Positions 51,211 through 60,299 of a stretch of 64,000 nucleotides of DNA are shown here, piece after piece. Source of the stretch: Ruegeria arenilitoris (GTDB lineage Bacteria > Pseudomonadota > Alphaproteobacteria > Rhodobacterales > Rhodobacteraceae); the NCBI RefSeq assembly GCF_013030985.1, contig NZ_WPYP01000005.1, forward strand, positions 237,353-301,352, given 5' to 3'. The notes under the pieces were generated by a model. The model saw only the letters and a program-made list of their open reading frames with translations, was not told the DNA's origin and ran no database searches. The stretch's first letter is position 1. Each line of letters begins with the position of its first letter. Position numbers and translations under genes: made by a program.

Positions 51211-53709
51211 TCAATCCGGCAAACCAGCTTTCATAAGATCTCCAACAAATCTGTCACGATCACGTTGTTGCAGGTTTTCGAATGCCAGACGGACGCGCGT
51301 ACAGGTCATGTCGGGGCGTTTTTCTTGGCTCTGGCGAATTACTCGTCTCGCCTCGTCCGTGGCTTTTCGCCGTATCAATATTGCCGCCAACACGTAGCGG
51401 CCGAATGGATCAACCGATTTCCCCTCTAATGCTGTTCTCGCACAAGCTTCGGCCTGGTCAAATCTGTCGAGAAAATAAAGGCAAAAGGCTTTAGCCAACA
51501 ATTTGATCTTGAAATATGGACCGGATGGCCCAAACCGAGTTGCGGTCTCGAAATGCGGTAACGCAAGCGTCGCCTGCCCATTTGCGAGATGCGCATATCC
51601 AAGGACCAAATGGGCGTTTGCAGCGCTTGGGTTGAGGCTGACTGCAAGTTCTGCCTCCGCTATCGCGGTGTCGTGTTTGTCGAACTGGGTGTATGCACGG
51701 GCGAGACTGGCATGCGCGAAACTACTTTGTTCATCCAGCGCTACAGCGCGCTCTGCGTGATAGAGTGCGCATTCTTTCGCCTCTTCCCGATCATCGACCT
51801 GGTCAAAGAACAGCTTCCGAAGCTCGGCATTTGCCAACACTGCGTGCGCAAGTGCATAGTCCGGCGTCATGTCGATGGTTCTGGTCAAAATATCCTTTGC
51901 TTTTTGGGTATCTTCATCGGTGAATTTGAATAGATGCCACAGCGCTTTCTGAACCCTGTCCCAAACATTGACCTCGCCACGTTTCAGCCGGGCTTGTTCG
52001 CGCAGGTCGAACCGCAATTCCCAGTCTATATGCCCGACAACTGCTGAGGCAATTTCCTCCTGCAGGGAAAAAACATCTTCAGTTTTGTGGTCCAGGCGAT
52101 CGGCCCAAAGATCATGCCCATTTGAGGTATCCACCAGATGGGCAGTTACACGAACACGCTGATCATCGTAACGCACGCTGCCTTCGACCAAATAATGAGC
52201 CCCGAGACGTTGCGCGATCTCCTCGCCGGCTAAAGAAGCATCCTTGAGGAGCTTGGTGGAAGTGGGTGAGACCACCGACAGCCAATCCACTTTTGCAAGT
52301 TCGGTCACAAGTTCATGGTTGATGCCCGCCACAAACCCATTGTCGTCACTTTGGCCACTTAGGCAGTCAAACGGCAGCACTGCAATGACCGGTTTTTGTG
52401 GGGTAGGAAGCTGGGTAACCATCCGATCAAACAGACGGTCTTTTTCGGCCGGCGGCTCAGTGATTGGTGCATGTGTTTTGGTGCCAGGTTGAGAGCCAGA
52501 TATCGGTTCATGCTCTGTTGGGAACTGGAACACAGGCCCATGCCTGGGCCAATCAACGTTGTTCAGCGTCATGTAGTCTTTGAGATTGTGAGCTGCATAC
52601 AAGAATGCGTGGCTGCGCGCACCGACGCTGAGGTGTTTATGTGCAAAGTTCAAGCCCACTGCAACACGGGCTAGCAGGTATTGGCTTTCCATAAAGCTGA
52701 GCCGATGACTTTCGTGACGCTCAACCCAACTCATCGCCCCGCGCCGCAAAGTTCTAACAAACTCGACGATCCCTACATCATCCTGCCAAAGCCCCAATGT
52801 GTGATGTTTTGAATGAAAGAGGCCAATATCATCAAGGATGGCATCCCATTGAGCAGGGCTACAGTTTCCACGCCTCGCCAGCAGGTATGCCAACTCAAAG
52901 TACGCGTGATCGTAAAACAAAAACTGGTTGTCTTCGTACAGCGCCAAATCGATAAGAAAATAATCGGGATCACGGCTTTGGTGGGATTGAACCAGTACGT
53001 TGTACCCATGGAGATCCCCATGCACCCGCCCTTTGGCCGCTCTAATGCTCAATCGGCCTGGCAGTTTCTCGTCGCAGGCAAAAGCCAGCGGGTTCGGGTA
53101 CCAATGCCCTTCAAACATTAAGCAACGTTCGTTCGGATCATGACCGCAAACATCCGAAAGGAACTGGTGTAGACGACCTGGCTCGGGATTCAGCCTGTAG
53201 CCGAGCCATCCCGAAAGAAGATCCCGAGGCGAGTGCAGTCCAGGCGCCATTTCATAATCGACGTTCCAGTCGCCAAGGAGGCTTCTCGACAGCCGCTGAA
53301 GAACGTTCAAGGCCAGCTCGTAGCCGCAATCGTTCCAAGGAAGCGAGTATTCCAGCCCCTGCGCCACAACGGTTGAAAGGATCGCGATCTTACCGTTGTG
53401 GTCCAATGACTGGACGATGCGCGCCAGATGCTTTGATCCAAACGCGGGGACTGCTTCAAACGCCTCCAGATGCCTTTGGTTTTCGGCCTTCTCTTTCCAC
53501 TCCGGATCGGGAAGTGCATCGAATTTGAGAATGGCCTGACCGCTGAATGCGTCGCATGTAATGTCGACAATATAGACAAGGGCACCTGACTTACCCGCAC
53601 TTAACTGTCGGTGAAAATAGATTTCATCCTTTACTGACCAGCGGTCAGTTATCAGCGGCAGAAGCTCAATGTACGCTTCAGGCCATGCGAGATCATCGAT
53701 GGCGTGCAT
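51211..53709 (-). CDS. Kinase-fold/TolB-like/TPR fusion protein
   Basis: An 832-residue protein with three parts. Residues 1-380 form a phosphotransferase/kinase-like fold: ILKFD (60-64), the catalytic loop VHGDLHGYNVLV (229-240, with H-x-D and N) and LIDLALYED (252-260) as the metal-binding segment, much as in aminoglycoside or choline kinases. Residues 440-560 are the TolB/FlgO-like domain common at the end of alphaproteobacterial cyclases (VIAVLPFDCLSG, then LGAHYLVEGSVRY). Residues 580-832 are TPR repeats. There is no membrane helix. The start ATG 53709 has GCGGAG upstream. The combination is unusual. The N-terminal part resembles TCAD9-type domains; function unknown. Confidence 0.75.
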   Translation of the reverse strand: MHAIDDLAWPEAYIELLPLITDRWSVKDEIYFHRQLSAGKSGALVYIVDITCDAFSGQAILKFDALPDPEWKEKAENQRHLEAFEAVPAFGSKHLARIVQSLDHNGKIAILSTVVAQGLEYSLPWNDCGYELALNVLQRLSRSLLGDWNVDYEMAPGLHSPRDLLSGWLGYRLNPEPGRLHQFLSDVCGHDPNERCLMFEGHWYPNPLAFACDEKLPGRLSIRAAKGRVHGDLHGYNVLVQSHQSRDPDYFLIDLALYEDNQFLFYDHAYFELAYLLARRGNCSPAQWDAILDDIGLFHSKHHTLGLWQDDVGIVEFVRTLRRGAMSWVERHESHRLSFMESQYLLARVAVGLNFAHKHLSVGARSHAFLYAAHNLKDYMTLNNVDWPRHGPVFQFPTEHEPISGSQPGTKTHAPITEPPAEKDRLFDRMVTQLPTPQKPVIAVLPFDCLSGQSDDNGFVAGINHELVTELAKVDWLSVVSPTSTKLLKDASLAGEEIAQRLGAHYLVEGSVRYDDQRVRVTAHLVDTSNGHDLWADRLDHKTEDVFSLQEEIASAVVGHIDWELRFDLREQARLKRGEVNVWDRVQKALWHLFKFTDEDTQKAKDILTRTIDMTPDYALAHAVLANAELRKLFFDQVDDREEAKECALYHAERAVALDEQSSFAHASLARAYTQFDKHDTAIAEAELAVSLNPSAANAHLVLGYAHLANGQATLALPHFETATRFGPSGPYFKIKLLAKAFCLYFLDRFDQAEACARTALEGKSVDPFGRYVLAAILIRRKATDEARRVIRQSQEKRPDMTCTRVRLAFENLQQRDRDRFVGDLMKAGLPD

Positions 53710-54092
53710 TAACGACACTCCGCAGAAGTTTGGCCAAAGACTGTTCAAATCTGTAAGGCGGCACCGTTTCGTGACATGATACACAAACAGGTGCGTGAAC
53801 CAAGGCGTTTAAGTTGACCGGCCAGAGCGTTCTGCGCGACGGCGTGACCTGCCCAAATGATCCCAACGGGCTGCAACACGCATGAAGGTCCACTTTTCGA
53901 GAGTACCATCGATGGGCATTTGAACGCTATCAATGACTGCATTGGGGCGAATTATCCAAGCTCCGCCCAAAAAGAGGTGCTCCTATTCAAATGCGAAGGA
54001 AGCACTTCTTGCGGACCGGGCGTTCCTTTGCCTCATATCGAACGTTGGTAAGGCAACAGGAGATTTGATGACACTCTGCTGAAGGTACCAAA
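53710..54092. other. Intergenic stretch, no gene seen
   Basis: About 380 bases between divergent genes. Several short frames are open but none has a ribosome site or recognisable protein. It probably contains the promoters for the fusion protein and for the second dehydrogenase pair. Confidence 0.4.
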
Positions 54093-54154
54093 TCCGCCAA
54101 TTTGACAAAAAGAGCATAGCTGCGAAGATAACGCTTCCATACGCAATTGGCGGA
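54093..54154 (+). promoter_or_regulatory. Hairpin that may hide the ribosome site of the GMC small subunit
   Basis: TCCGCCAATT (54093-54102) is exactly complementary to AATTGGCGGA (54145-54154). The second arm contains most of the ribosome site CGGAGG (54151-54156) of the gene at 54165. Pairing would block translation; opening by heat, a protein or ribosome movement would allow it. There is a 42-base spacer. Confidence 0.55.
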
Positions 54155-54164
54155 GGCAGGTCGA

Positions 54165-54716
54165 ATGATTGGCCGTAGACGCTTTTTGACTCGCATACTG
54201 CCGACCCCGATCTGGGCAAGCCTTGGTATGCGCAGCCTGTCTCGAAATGCGGAGGCAAAGACCGTCGAACAGACCAGTTACAAACAGCTTACGCATAGTG
54301 AAGCAGATACGCTTGCGGCCTGGTGCGACGTCATCGTTTCCGGTGCCCGCCGTGCCGGGGTGGCGAAATTCGTCGACCAGAGCTTGTCAGGGGATCAGGC
54401 CTCTTCCGTGCTTCTTTTGAGATATCTGAACGCAAGCGACATGGCTGGCTTTTATCGAAAAGGCATCATCGGAATTGGTGCAGAAAGCCACCACCGTTTT
54501 AGCGCACCTTTTCCACAACTCACATTGGATCAGCAAAGGGAAATGATTGCGGCCGCAGTGGCGTCAAAAATGCAGGTCTGGAACGAACCGGATCCGAACT
54601 TCTTCTACTTCATCTCGCGCAGTGACGCTGTTGATGTGGTTTATGGCACCGAAGCCGGATTTGCAGATTTGGGGATACCGTATCTGGCCCACATTTCACC
54701 ACCTAAACCCTGGTAG
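54165..54716 (+). CDS. Tat-exported small subunit of a second GMC dehydrogenase
   Basis: A 183-residue protein: a Tat signal with GRRRFLTRI at residues 3-11, then a gluconate 2-dehydrogenase subunit 3-like mature part (LTHSEADTLAAWCDVIVSGA, FFYFISRSDAVDVVYGTEAG). ATG 54165 has CGGAGG 8 bases before. It is paralogous to 22205-22798 but shorter and more diverged. The large subunit gene is 38 bases downstream. Confidence 0.8.
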   Translation: MIGRRRFLTRILPTPIWASLGMRSLSRNAEAKTVEQTSYKQLTHSEADTLAAWCDVIVSGARRAGVAKFVDQSLSGDQASSVLLLRYLNASDMAGFYRKGIIGIGAESHHRFSAPFPQLTLDQQREMIAAAVASKMQVWNEPDPNFFYFISRSDAVDVVYGTEAGFADLGIPYLAHISPPKPW

Positions 54717-54754
54717 TGCGAAGCGGGAAAACCCCATCAGCATCGAGAGGTCAA

Positions 54755-56332
54755 ATGACGAAGATTTCACATCAAAAGGTTGAAGTCGTCATTGCCGGAT
54801 CTGGCATCGCTGGCAGTACAATGGCGGCTGAGCTGGGTGAGGCCGGTTTCCACGTGCTGGTATTGGAGGCCGGGCCTGAGAGGAAGCTCTCAGAAATGAT
54901 CAGCTCGCAAATCTGGTCACGGCGTCTTCGGTGGGCGGGACCTGAGGTTCAGGAGACCGGCGATCTTGTCGGTGCCGCTAATTTTGCCATGGGGTGGGGT
55001 ACTGGTGGAGCTGGGCTACATTGGTACGCCAACTGGTATCGGCTTCACCCGGATGACTTTCACGTCCGCTCGCAATATGGCCGCAGTCTGGACTGGCCCA
55101 TCAGCTATGAGGATCTGCAGCCATGGTATGATCACGCACAGACTTACTTTGGGGTCTCCGGGAATCTTGACCCCAACACCCCACCGGGCGCACCTTATCC
55201 GATGCCGGCAATTCCCATGTCCAGTCAATCCAACGCGATCGCCAAGGGCTTTGATGCCGAGGGCTTGAAACTCACCTCGAACACGCTCGCGGTAAACAGC
55301 GTTCCTTATGATGGCAGGGCGGGTTGCGTTCTGGACGGTTGGTGTGATGCCGGATGCCCAATCGGAGCTTTGGCCAATCCTCTGGTTTTGCAGTGGCCGC
55401 GAGCAATAAAAGCCGGAGTTGAGCTGCGCCACAATTCCTATGTAACACGTATCGAGACCGACCCTGCAGGATCACGAGCAACCGGTGTTGTCTACATTGA
55501 TGAGAATGGGCAAGAGAACGTTCAACCAGCCGATATCGTGATTTCCGCCTGCCACACAATTTGGAATGCTCGTCTTCTGTTGCTGTCAACCGCTGACAAG
55601 CATCCGGACGGGCTGGGCAACCGCAGTGGAACACTTGGCCATTATTTCACGTCCCATGCGCTCACTACGATCCACGGTCTGTTTGAGCAGGAAACGGAAC
55701 CGCATACGGGCGTGACCGGTGCAAACACACTGTGTCTTGTGGGCTATGACAACAAACAACCTGCAAAGGGCGCTTTTGGCAGCCGGGCGTGGCTAGTGGG
55801 GCAAGCGGCGAAGCCAAATGACCTTCTTGGAACTGCTCTGGCGAAACCTGAGCTGTTTGGGGATGCACTGGATGCCTACCTGCGCAGGGCCAGCTCGCAC
55901 TACGGCAACATGACTGTGCTGTGCGAAGAGGAAAGCATCAAGGAAAACCGTATATCCCTCGATCCGACAAAACGAGATCGCTATGGACTGCCCCAGGCGC
56001 ATGTCACCAATTCACTGCCGCAGGAAAATGTCGCCAGGTCGGAAATGGCGAAATCCGAAGGTTTGCGTATATTCAAGGCTGCCGGAACCAGCGAAGCCTG
56101 GGCCGGCCCCCGTAATCCCATGCATATGATAGGCGGCACAATAATGGGCAGAGATCCGGCTGCGTCGGTGACAAATTCCTTTGGGCAACTCCACGAAGTC
56201 GAAAACGTGTTTGTCGCAGGCGCGAGCCTGTTTCCCACGCCCGGTGCGATAAATCCAACCGCAACATTGGCAGCCCTCGTTTTCCGCACGGCGGATTATA
56301 TTCGGACCAACCGATCTTCATTATTGCCCTAA
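54755..56332 (+). CDS. GMC-family flavin dehydrogenase, large subunit (second copy)
   Basis: A 525-residue GMC oxidoreductase with the FAD motif AGSGIAGSTMAAELGEAG, a flavin region GWGTGGAGLHWYANWYRLHP, the cysteine cluster CVLDGWCDAGCPIG, and the C-terminal MIGGTIMGRD and PGAINPTATLAAL. The conserved histidine before the G-G-T motif is the likely catalytic one (MHMIGGT). It has no signal sequence, like the copy at 22819, and should travel with its Tat partner. It overlaps the convergent GST gene by 4 bases at the ends. The substrate is unknown. Confidence 0.85.
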   Translation: MTKISHQKVEVVIAGSGIAGSTMAAELGEAGFHVLVLEAGPERKLSEMISSQIWSRRLRWAGPEVQETGDLVGAANFAMGWGTGGAGLHWYANWYRLHPDDFHVRSQYGRSLDWPISYEDLQPWYDHAQTYFGVSGNLDPNTPPGAPYPMPAIPMSSQSNAIAKGFDAEGLKLTSNTLAVNSVPYDGRAGCVLDGWCDAGCPIGALANPLVLQWPRAIKAGVELRHNSYVTRIETDPAGSRATGVVYIDENGQENVQPADIVISACHTIWNARLLLLSTADKHPDGLGNRSGTLGHYFTSHALTTIHGLFEQETEPHTGVTGANTLCLVGYDNKQPAKGAFGSRAWLVGQAAKPNDLLGTALAKPELFGDALDAYLRRASSHYGNMTVLCEEESIKENRISLDPTKRDRYGLPQAHVTNSLPQENVARSEMAKSEGLRIFKAAGTSEAWAGPRNPMHMIGGTIMGRDPAASVTNSFGQLHEVENVFVAGASLFPTPGAINPTATLAALVFRTADYIRTNRSSLLP

Positions 56333-57039
56333 AGCTCGTTGCGAGGCGGTTGAGCCCGCCCCATACCTTCAAAAGCGTCCAGCAACGCCTCGAACCATCT
56401 GTGCAAGGCGCTATCTGACGACCAGAATGGTCTGTGGCTGACAACCCGAACCCATTGAAACGTGCCGAATAGAATGTAGTCGGCATAATCCGGCGCGCCG
56501 CCTCCCAAAAAAGAAACGTTGGCCAAAGTGCTCTCAAGCGGGCCAAGCGCCTTGAGGACAGCTGCGCGCGCCGGCTCCGGATCCGCGCCAATTTCTTCGA
56601 CACTTTGTTTGAACTTACGCTTGGTTCTTTCCTCGTAATAAGCTTTGTCACACTGTGCCGTCAGGGGAAACTGCTCTGCAATGACGGCGGGAAAAATCAA
56701 AGGATGCAGTGCGTTGTCTGCCCACTTGTTGACAAACAACGCCTTCGCTTTCCCCGCAGCACCATCAAACAGCGGATAGTCGGGATAAGTCTCTTCGAGG
56801 TAGCATGCGATTTGCCAACTGTCGCGAACCCACGTTCCACCATCTACTAATACAGGCGCAGTTACGCCGTCCGAACGCGCGATCCGCTGCTTTTCGGTAA
56901 TATGCCATGGCGTTGAAGCAAACTTCAGCCGTTTGTGAGCAAGCGCCATACGGCTGCGCCAACAATACGGGCTCAGATGGGCCCGCGGGTTTTCTCCGAC
57001 GACTTCAAAAAGTCTGCGTTTTTGTTCAGTTGTGTTCAT
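56329..57039 (-). CDS. Glutathione S-transferase family protein
   Basis: A 236-residue protein with an N-terminal thioredoxin-like domain (HLSPYCWRSRMALAHKRLKF, then VTAPVLVDGGTWVRDSWQIA with the cis-proline and Ser for glutathione) and a helical C-terminal domain. SPYCWR is the active-site stretch, with a Ser or Cys as likely catalytic residue. Start ATG 57039. Such beta-etherase/maleylacetoacetate-like GSTs act in ring or ether cleavage; substrate unknown. Confidence 0.85.
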   Translation of the reverse strand: MNTTEQKRRLFEVVGENPRAHLSPYCWRSRMALAHKRLKFASTPWHITEKQRIARSDGVTAPVLVDGGTWVRDSWQIACYLEETYPDYPLFDGAAGKAKALFVNKWADNALHPLIFPAVIAEQFPLTAQCDKAYYEERTKRKFKQSVEEIGADPEPARAAVLKALGPLESTLANVSFLGGGAPDYADYILFGTFQWVRVVSHRPFWSSDSALHRWFEALLDAFEGMGRAQPPRNEL

Positions 57040-57312
57040 CGTGAACCGGAAATTGGACCGTGTTAAGGCTACCACATGAACCGGGGCCGAGTCGTCACGT
57101 TACCGTCCTCCTGAGTATTCATGCTAAGGTTGGGGCGCAGGCGGTGTTGGTGAACCCAACGCCAGCAGGCAGCAAGGACGCATTTATTTTACGGTATTGG
57201 TTTTTCTCAATTTCCGAGATTACGATCACGACAGCACGATAAGACGCGTTCAATTCCAAATTATCCGGCACAACCTGTTGGGTGCCAGCTCATCGCGGAA
57301 GAACAAAGAACC

Positions 57313-58833
57313 ATGTCAAACACAGAGCATTCCGGCAGTTCAGAATCTTCAAGCGCGGCTTCGTCAAAGTCTGCTGAGGTCAAGAAACTTGGTCTCTTTG
57401 CCATGACGCTGCTTGTCGTCAGCGCCATGTTCGGGGGAGGCGTTTTCAACATACCCCAGAACATGGCCGCCTCGGCAGGGCTTGGGGCCATACTGATCGC
57501 CTGGGTTGTTTCGGGCTTGGGTATCTTCTTTCTTGCCAGAAGTTTTCAGGTTTTGGCGGACGTTCGGCCCGAGATGACCTCGGGCATTTACATGTATTCA
57601 CGGGCCGGTTTTGGAAGGTTGGTCGGATTCCTGATTGCCTGGGGGTATTGGCTGTCTGTCGTGTTCGGAAATGTGGGCTATGCGGTCCTGCTCATGGATG
57701 CGTTGAATTACTTCTTTCCCCCGTATTTTGAGGGCGGCAATACCTGGCAAGCCATTCTTGCAGCCTCTGCAATCATCTGGGGAATGTGCTTTCTGGTCAT
57801 GCGAGGCACCAGTGGTGCCGCAATATTGAACAATATCGGGACAATCGCAAAATTTGTCCCGCTCATACTGTTCCTTTTGATTGTTGCCTATTTTTCGATT
57901 GGGAAAGGTCTGTTCACCTCGGATTTCTGGGGTAACGTGGCCGACAGTCAAACTCATGACAAACCGCTTGGCAGCGTCCTGGATCAAGTCAAAAGCACAA
58001 TGCTTGTCACGCTATGGATGTATATCGGAATTGAGAGCGCGGTTGTCATGTCGGACAAGGCCGATGCGGCGACCGTGAGCCGGGCAACATTGCTCGGATT
58101 TCTTGTAGCGACAGGTCTTTTTGTTTTGGTTTCGGTATTGCCCTTTGGCGTTTTGTCTCAAGGCGAATTGTCCCAATTGGCGCCACCCTCGACTGCTGCG
58201 ATCCTTGGCGATCTTGTCGGGCTATGGGGAGAGATATTCATCAACCTGGGCGTTATAATAGCACTGCTCAGCTCCTGGCTAGTCTGGACGTTGCTTGTTG
58301 CGCAACTGCCCTGGGCTTGCGCCAAAGACGGTACTTTTCCAAAATTGTTCGCGAAGACCAATCAGGCTGGTATCCCTTCAGTATCTTTGTGGATCTCTAC
58401 GTTCATAATGCAAGCGGCGATGATACTGGTGTATTTTTCGGACAATGCGTGGAACGTGATGTTGTCTATTACCGGTGTTGTCGTACTTCCGGCATACATT
58501 GGTTCGGCGGCATTCCTTTGGAAATTGATGTGGACCGGCGGTTATCCGGAAGCTGCGAAGATCGGCAAGCGGACAGCCCTTATCGTAAGCGTGCTGGCGA
58601 CGCTCTATGGCTTCTGGCTTGTATTCGCGGCAGGTGTGCAATTCATGCTTGCCGGTGCAATCATCTACACGATTGGCGTACCGGTTTTTGTATGGGCACG
58701 ACGCGAAGGTTCTCATGACGAACCTGCCTTTAATAAGGTCGAGCTGCTGGTTGCAGCGCTGCTGGTGACCCTAGCCGTCGTGGCGATCTGGCTGCTGTTT
58801 GATGGGCGATTGCCACAAGTCTACAGTGCGTGA
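57313..58833 (+). CDS. ArcD-like basic amino acid antiporter (APC family)
   Basis: A 506-residue protein with 12-13 predicted membrane helices. KLGLFAMTLLVVSAMFGGGV then FNIPQNMAASAGLGAILIAW resembles the start of arginine:ornithine antiporters (ArcD), and GIYMYSRAGFGRLVGFLIAW, AILNNIGTIAKFVPLILFL follow in the right order. It lies convergent to the polyamine locus next to it. It would import arginine in exchange for ornithine, or a similar pair; the specificity is inferred. Confidence 0.82.
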   Translation: MSNTEHSGSSESSSAASSKSAEVKKLGLFAMTLLVVSAMFGGGVFNIPQNMAASAGLGAILIAWVVSGLGIFFLARSFQVLADVRPEMTSGIYMYSRAGFGRLVGFLIAWGYWLSVVFGNVGYAVLLMDALNYFFPPYFEGGNTWQAILAASAIIWGMCFLVMRGTSGAAILNNIGTIAKFVPLILFLLIVAYFSIGKGLFTSDFWGNVADSQTHDKPLGSVLDQVKSTMLVTLWMYIGIESAVVMSDKADAATVSRATLLGFLVATGLFVLVSVLPFGVLSQGELSQLAPPSTAAILGDLVGLWGEIFINLGVIIALLSSWLVWTLLVAQLPWACAKDGTFPKLFAKTNQAGIPSVSLWISTFIMQAAMILVYFSDNAWNVMLSITGVVVLPAYIGSAAFLWKLMWTGGYPEAAKIGKRTALIVSVLATLYGFWLVFAAGVQFMLAGAIIYTIGVPVFVWARREGSHDEPAFNKVELLVAALLVTLAVVAIWLLFDGRLPQVYSA

Positions 58834-58863
58834 GCCATTTGTCGTTCGTTAGAACACTGGGTC

Positions 58864-60222
58864 TTAGTTTTCGCCTGTCCATTTTGTCCGGATCAGGACG
58901 TAGACCGGCAATCCGGTAAGAAGCAGCAACAGGCCCCACATGGCCGCCTCGGCCCCGGCGCCGAATATTGTGACCATCGAGAACAGGAAAGCGATCGCTG
59001 CCACAGGTAAATATGTTTTTGGGTTTAGGTATCCCTGACGTTTGCCCAGAACCAAAAGAATGATCGCTTCGGCGAAACAGCAGAATACATAGGGCACCAT
59101 GTCGGAAACCGTCGATAGGCGCACCACGAACTCATAGATGCTGATCAGGGCCTTGGACCCGGACGATTGCAGCATCAGAGTTGCCACAGCCAGTGTGACC
59201 GAAATGGTGATACCTTTGGCCGGGACGTTCTTGCTGCTTAACTCGGCAAAGACGGGGGGCAACAAACCATGACGCGCGGCTGCCAGTGGCACCATCCCCA
59301 TAACCATGGTCCAACCGTTGAGAGCCGCCAGCGACGACAACACCGCAGCGGCGGCAATGACATATTTTGCCCAGCTTCCCCACATCAGATCGGCCGCATC
59401 GGAGAACGGCGCGCTGGAATGTTCCAGGGCTGATCGACCCATCACTCCCATCACCGAAACAGTTCCAAAAGTATATAACGCGGCGGCTATCAAGGTTCCT
59501 GCGATGGTAGCGATCGCTATGGTTTTTTGCGGGTTCTTGACGTCTCCGGCAGGAACCGTTGCGGATTCGACGCCTGAAAACGCGAACATGATGAACGGCG
59601 CTGTCGCGGCTAAGGCCAGGAAAAACGACATGGGTGTTGGGTTGACCGGCGTAAACTGTTCCCAATCAACCCAGAACAGGCCCAAAATGGACACGGCCAT
59701 GAACGGGACCAGCTTCAGGCCAACCACTATCAGTTGAAACCGCCCAGCCTCTTTTGTGCCAGCAAGGTTGAGGCATGCAACGCCGATGATCAATCCAAGC
59801 GAAATGATGGCCTTCATGCCGGGCGATCCCTTGAGCGCGGGTATGAACACTTGAAGATAGTCGGTTGCGGCAATGGCGATGGCGGGCAGTGCGGCCCAGA
59901 TCGATATCCAATACCCCCAGGCCACGAGGAACCCTGCAAAATCTCCAAACCCAAGCCGGGCATAGGCGTAAGGCCCGCCTGTTTCAGGGGCAATCCGGCT
60001 AAGTCGGGCAAAGACCAGACCCAAACACAATGCGCCAACGGACATCACGATCCAGCCAATCACGGCCACCGATCCGTAAGGTGCCAAAGCGGCGGGTGCC
60101 AGAAAGAATCCCGATCCCACAACATTACCGACAACCAATGCCGTACAGGTCCAGACACCTAGAGATTTGTCTCCGGCTGGTGCATCAGAGATCTTGCTCG
60201 CGGATTGATTTCCCTTGGTCAT
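58864..60222 (-). CDS. AdiC/PotE-like amino acid-amine antiporter (APC family)
   Basis: A 452-residue protein of 12 helices: TALVVGNVVGSGFFLAPAAL carries the GSG unwound-helix motif, then ARLSRIAPETGGPYAYARLG and APFIMFAFSGVESATVPAGD. It is the downstream partner (78-base gap) of the decarboxylase, the standard pairing for amino-acid decarboxylase systems that import substrate and export the amine. The specificity (ornithine/putrescine or arginine/agmatine) is inferred from the enzyme. ATG 60222 is chosen. Confidence 0.85.
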   Translation of the reverse strand: MTKGNQSASKISDAPAGDKSLGVWTCTALVVGNVVGSGFFLAPAALAPYGSVAVIGWIVMSVGALCLGLVFARLSRIAPETGGPYAYARLGFGDFAGFLVAWGYWISIWAALPAIAIAATDYLQVFIPALKGSPGMKAIISLGLIIGVACLNLAGTKEAGRFQLIVVGLKLVPFMAVSILGLFWVDWEQFTPVNPTPMSFFLALAATAPFIMFAFSGVESATVPAGDVKNPQKTIAIATIAGTLIAAALYTFGTVSVMGVMGRSALEHSSAPFSDAADLMWGSWAKYVIAAAAVLSSLAALNGWTMVMGMVPLAAARHGLLPPVFAELSSKNVPAKGITISVTLAVATLMLQSSGSKALISIYEFVVRLSTVSDMVPYVFCCFAEAIILLVLGKRQGYLNPKTYLPVAAIAFLFSMVTIFGAGAEAAMWGLLLLLTGLPVYVLIRTKWTGEN

Positions 60223-60299
60223 GGGATCTCCGCGATATCTGTAAACAACACTGGAAAGGGCGCATACTGGTAACTCAAGACACACCTGGTGCCACTGGA

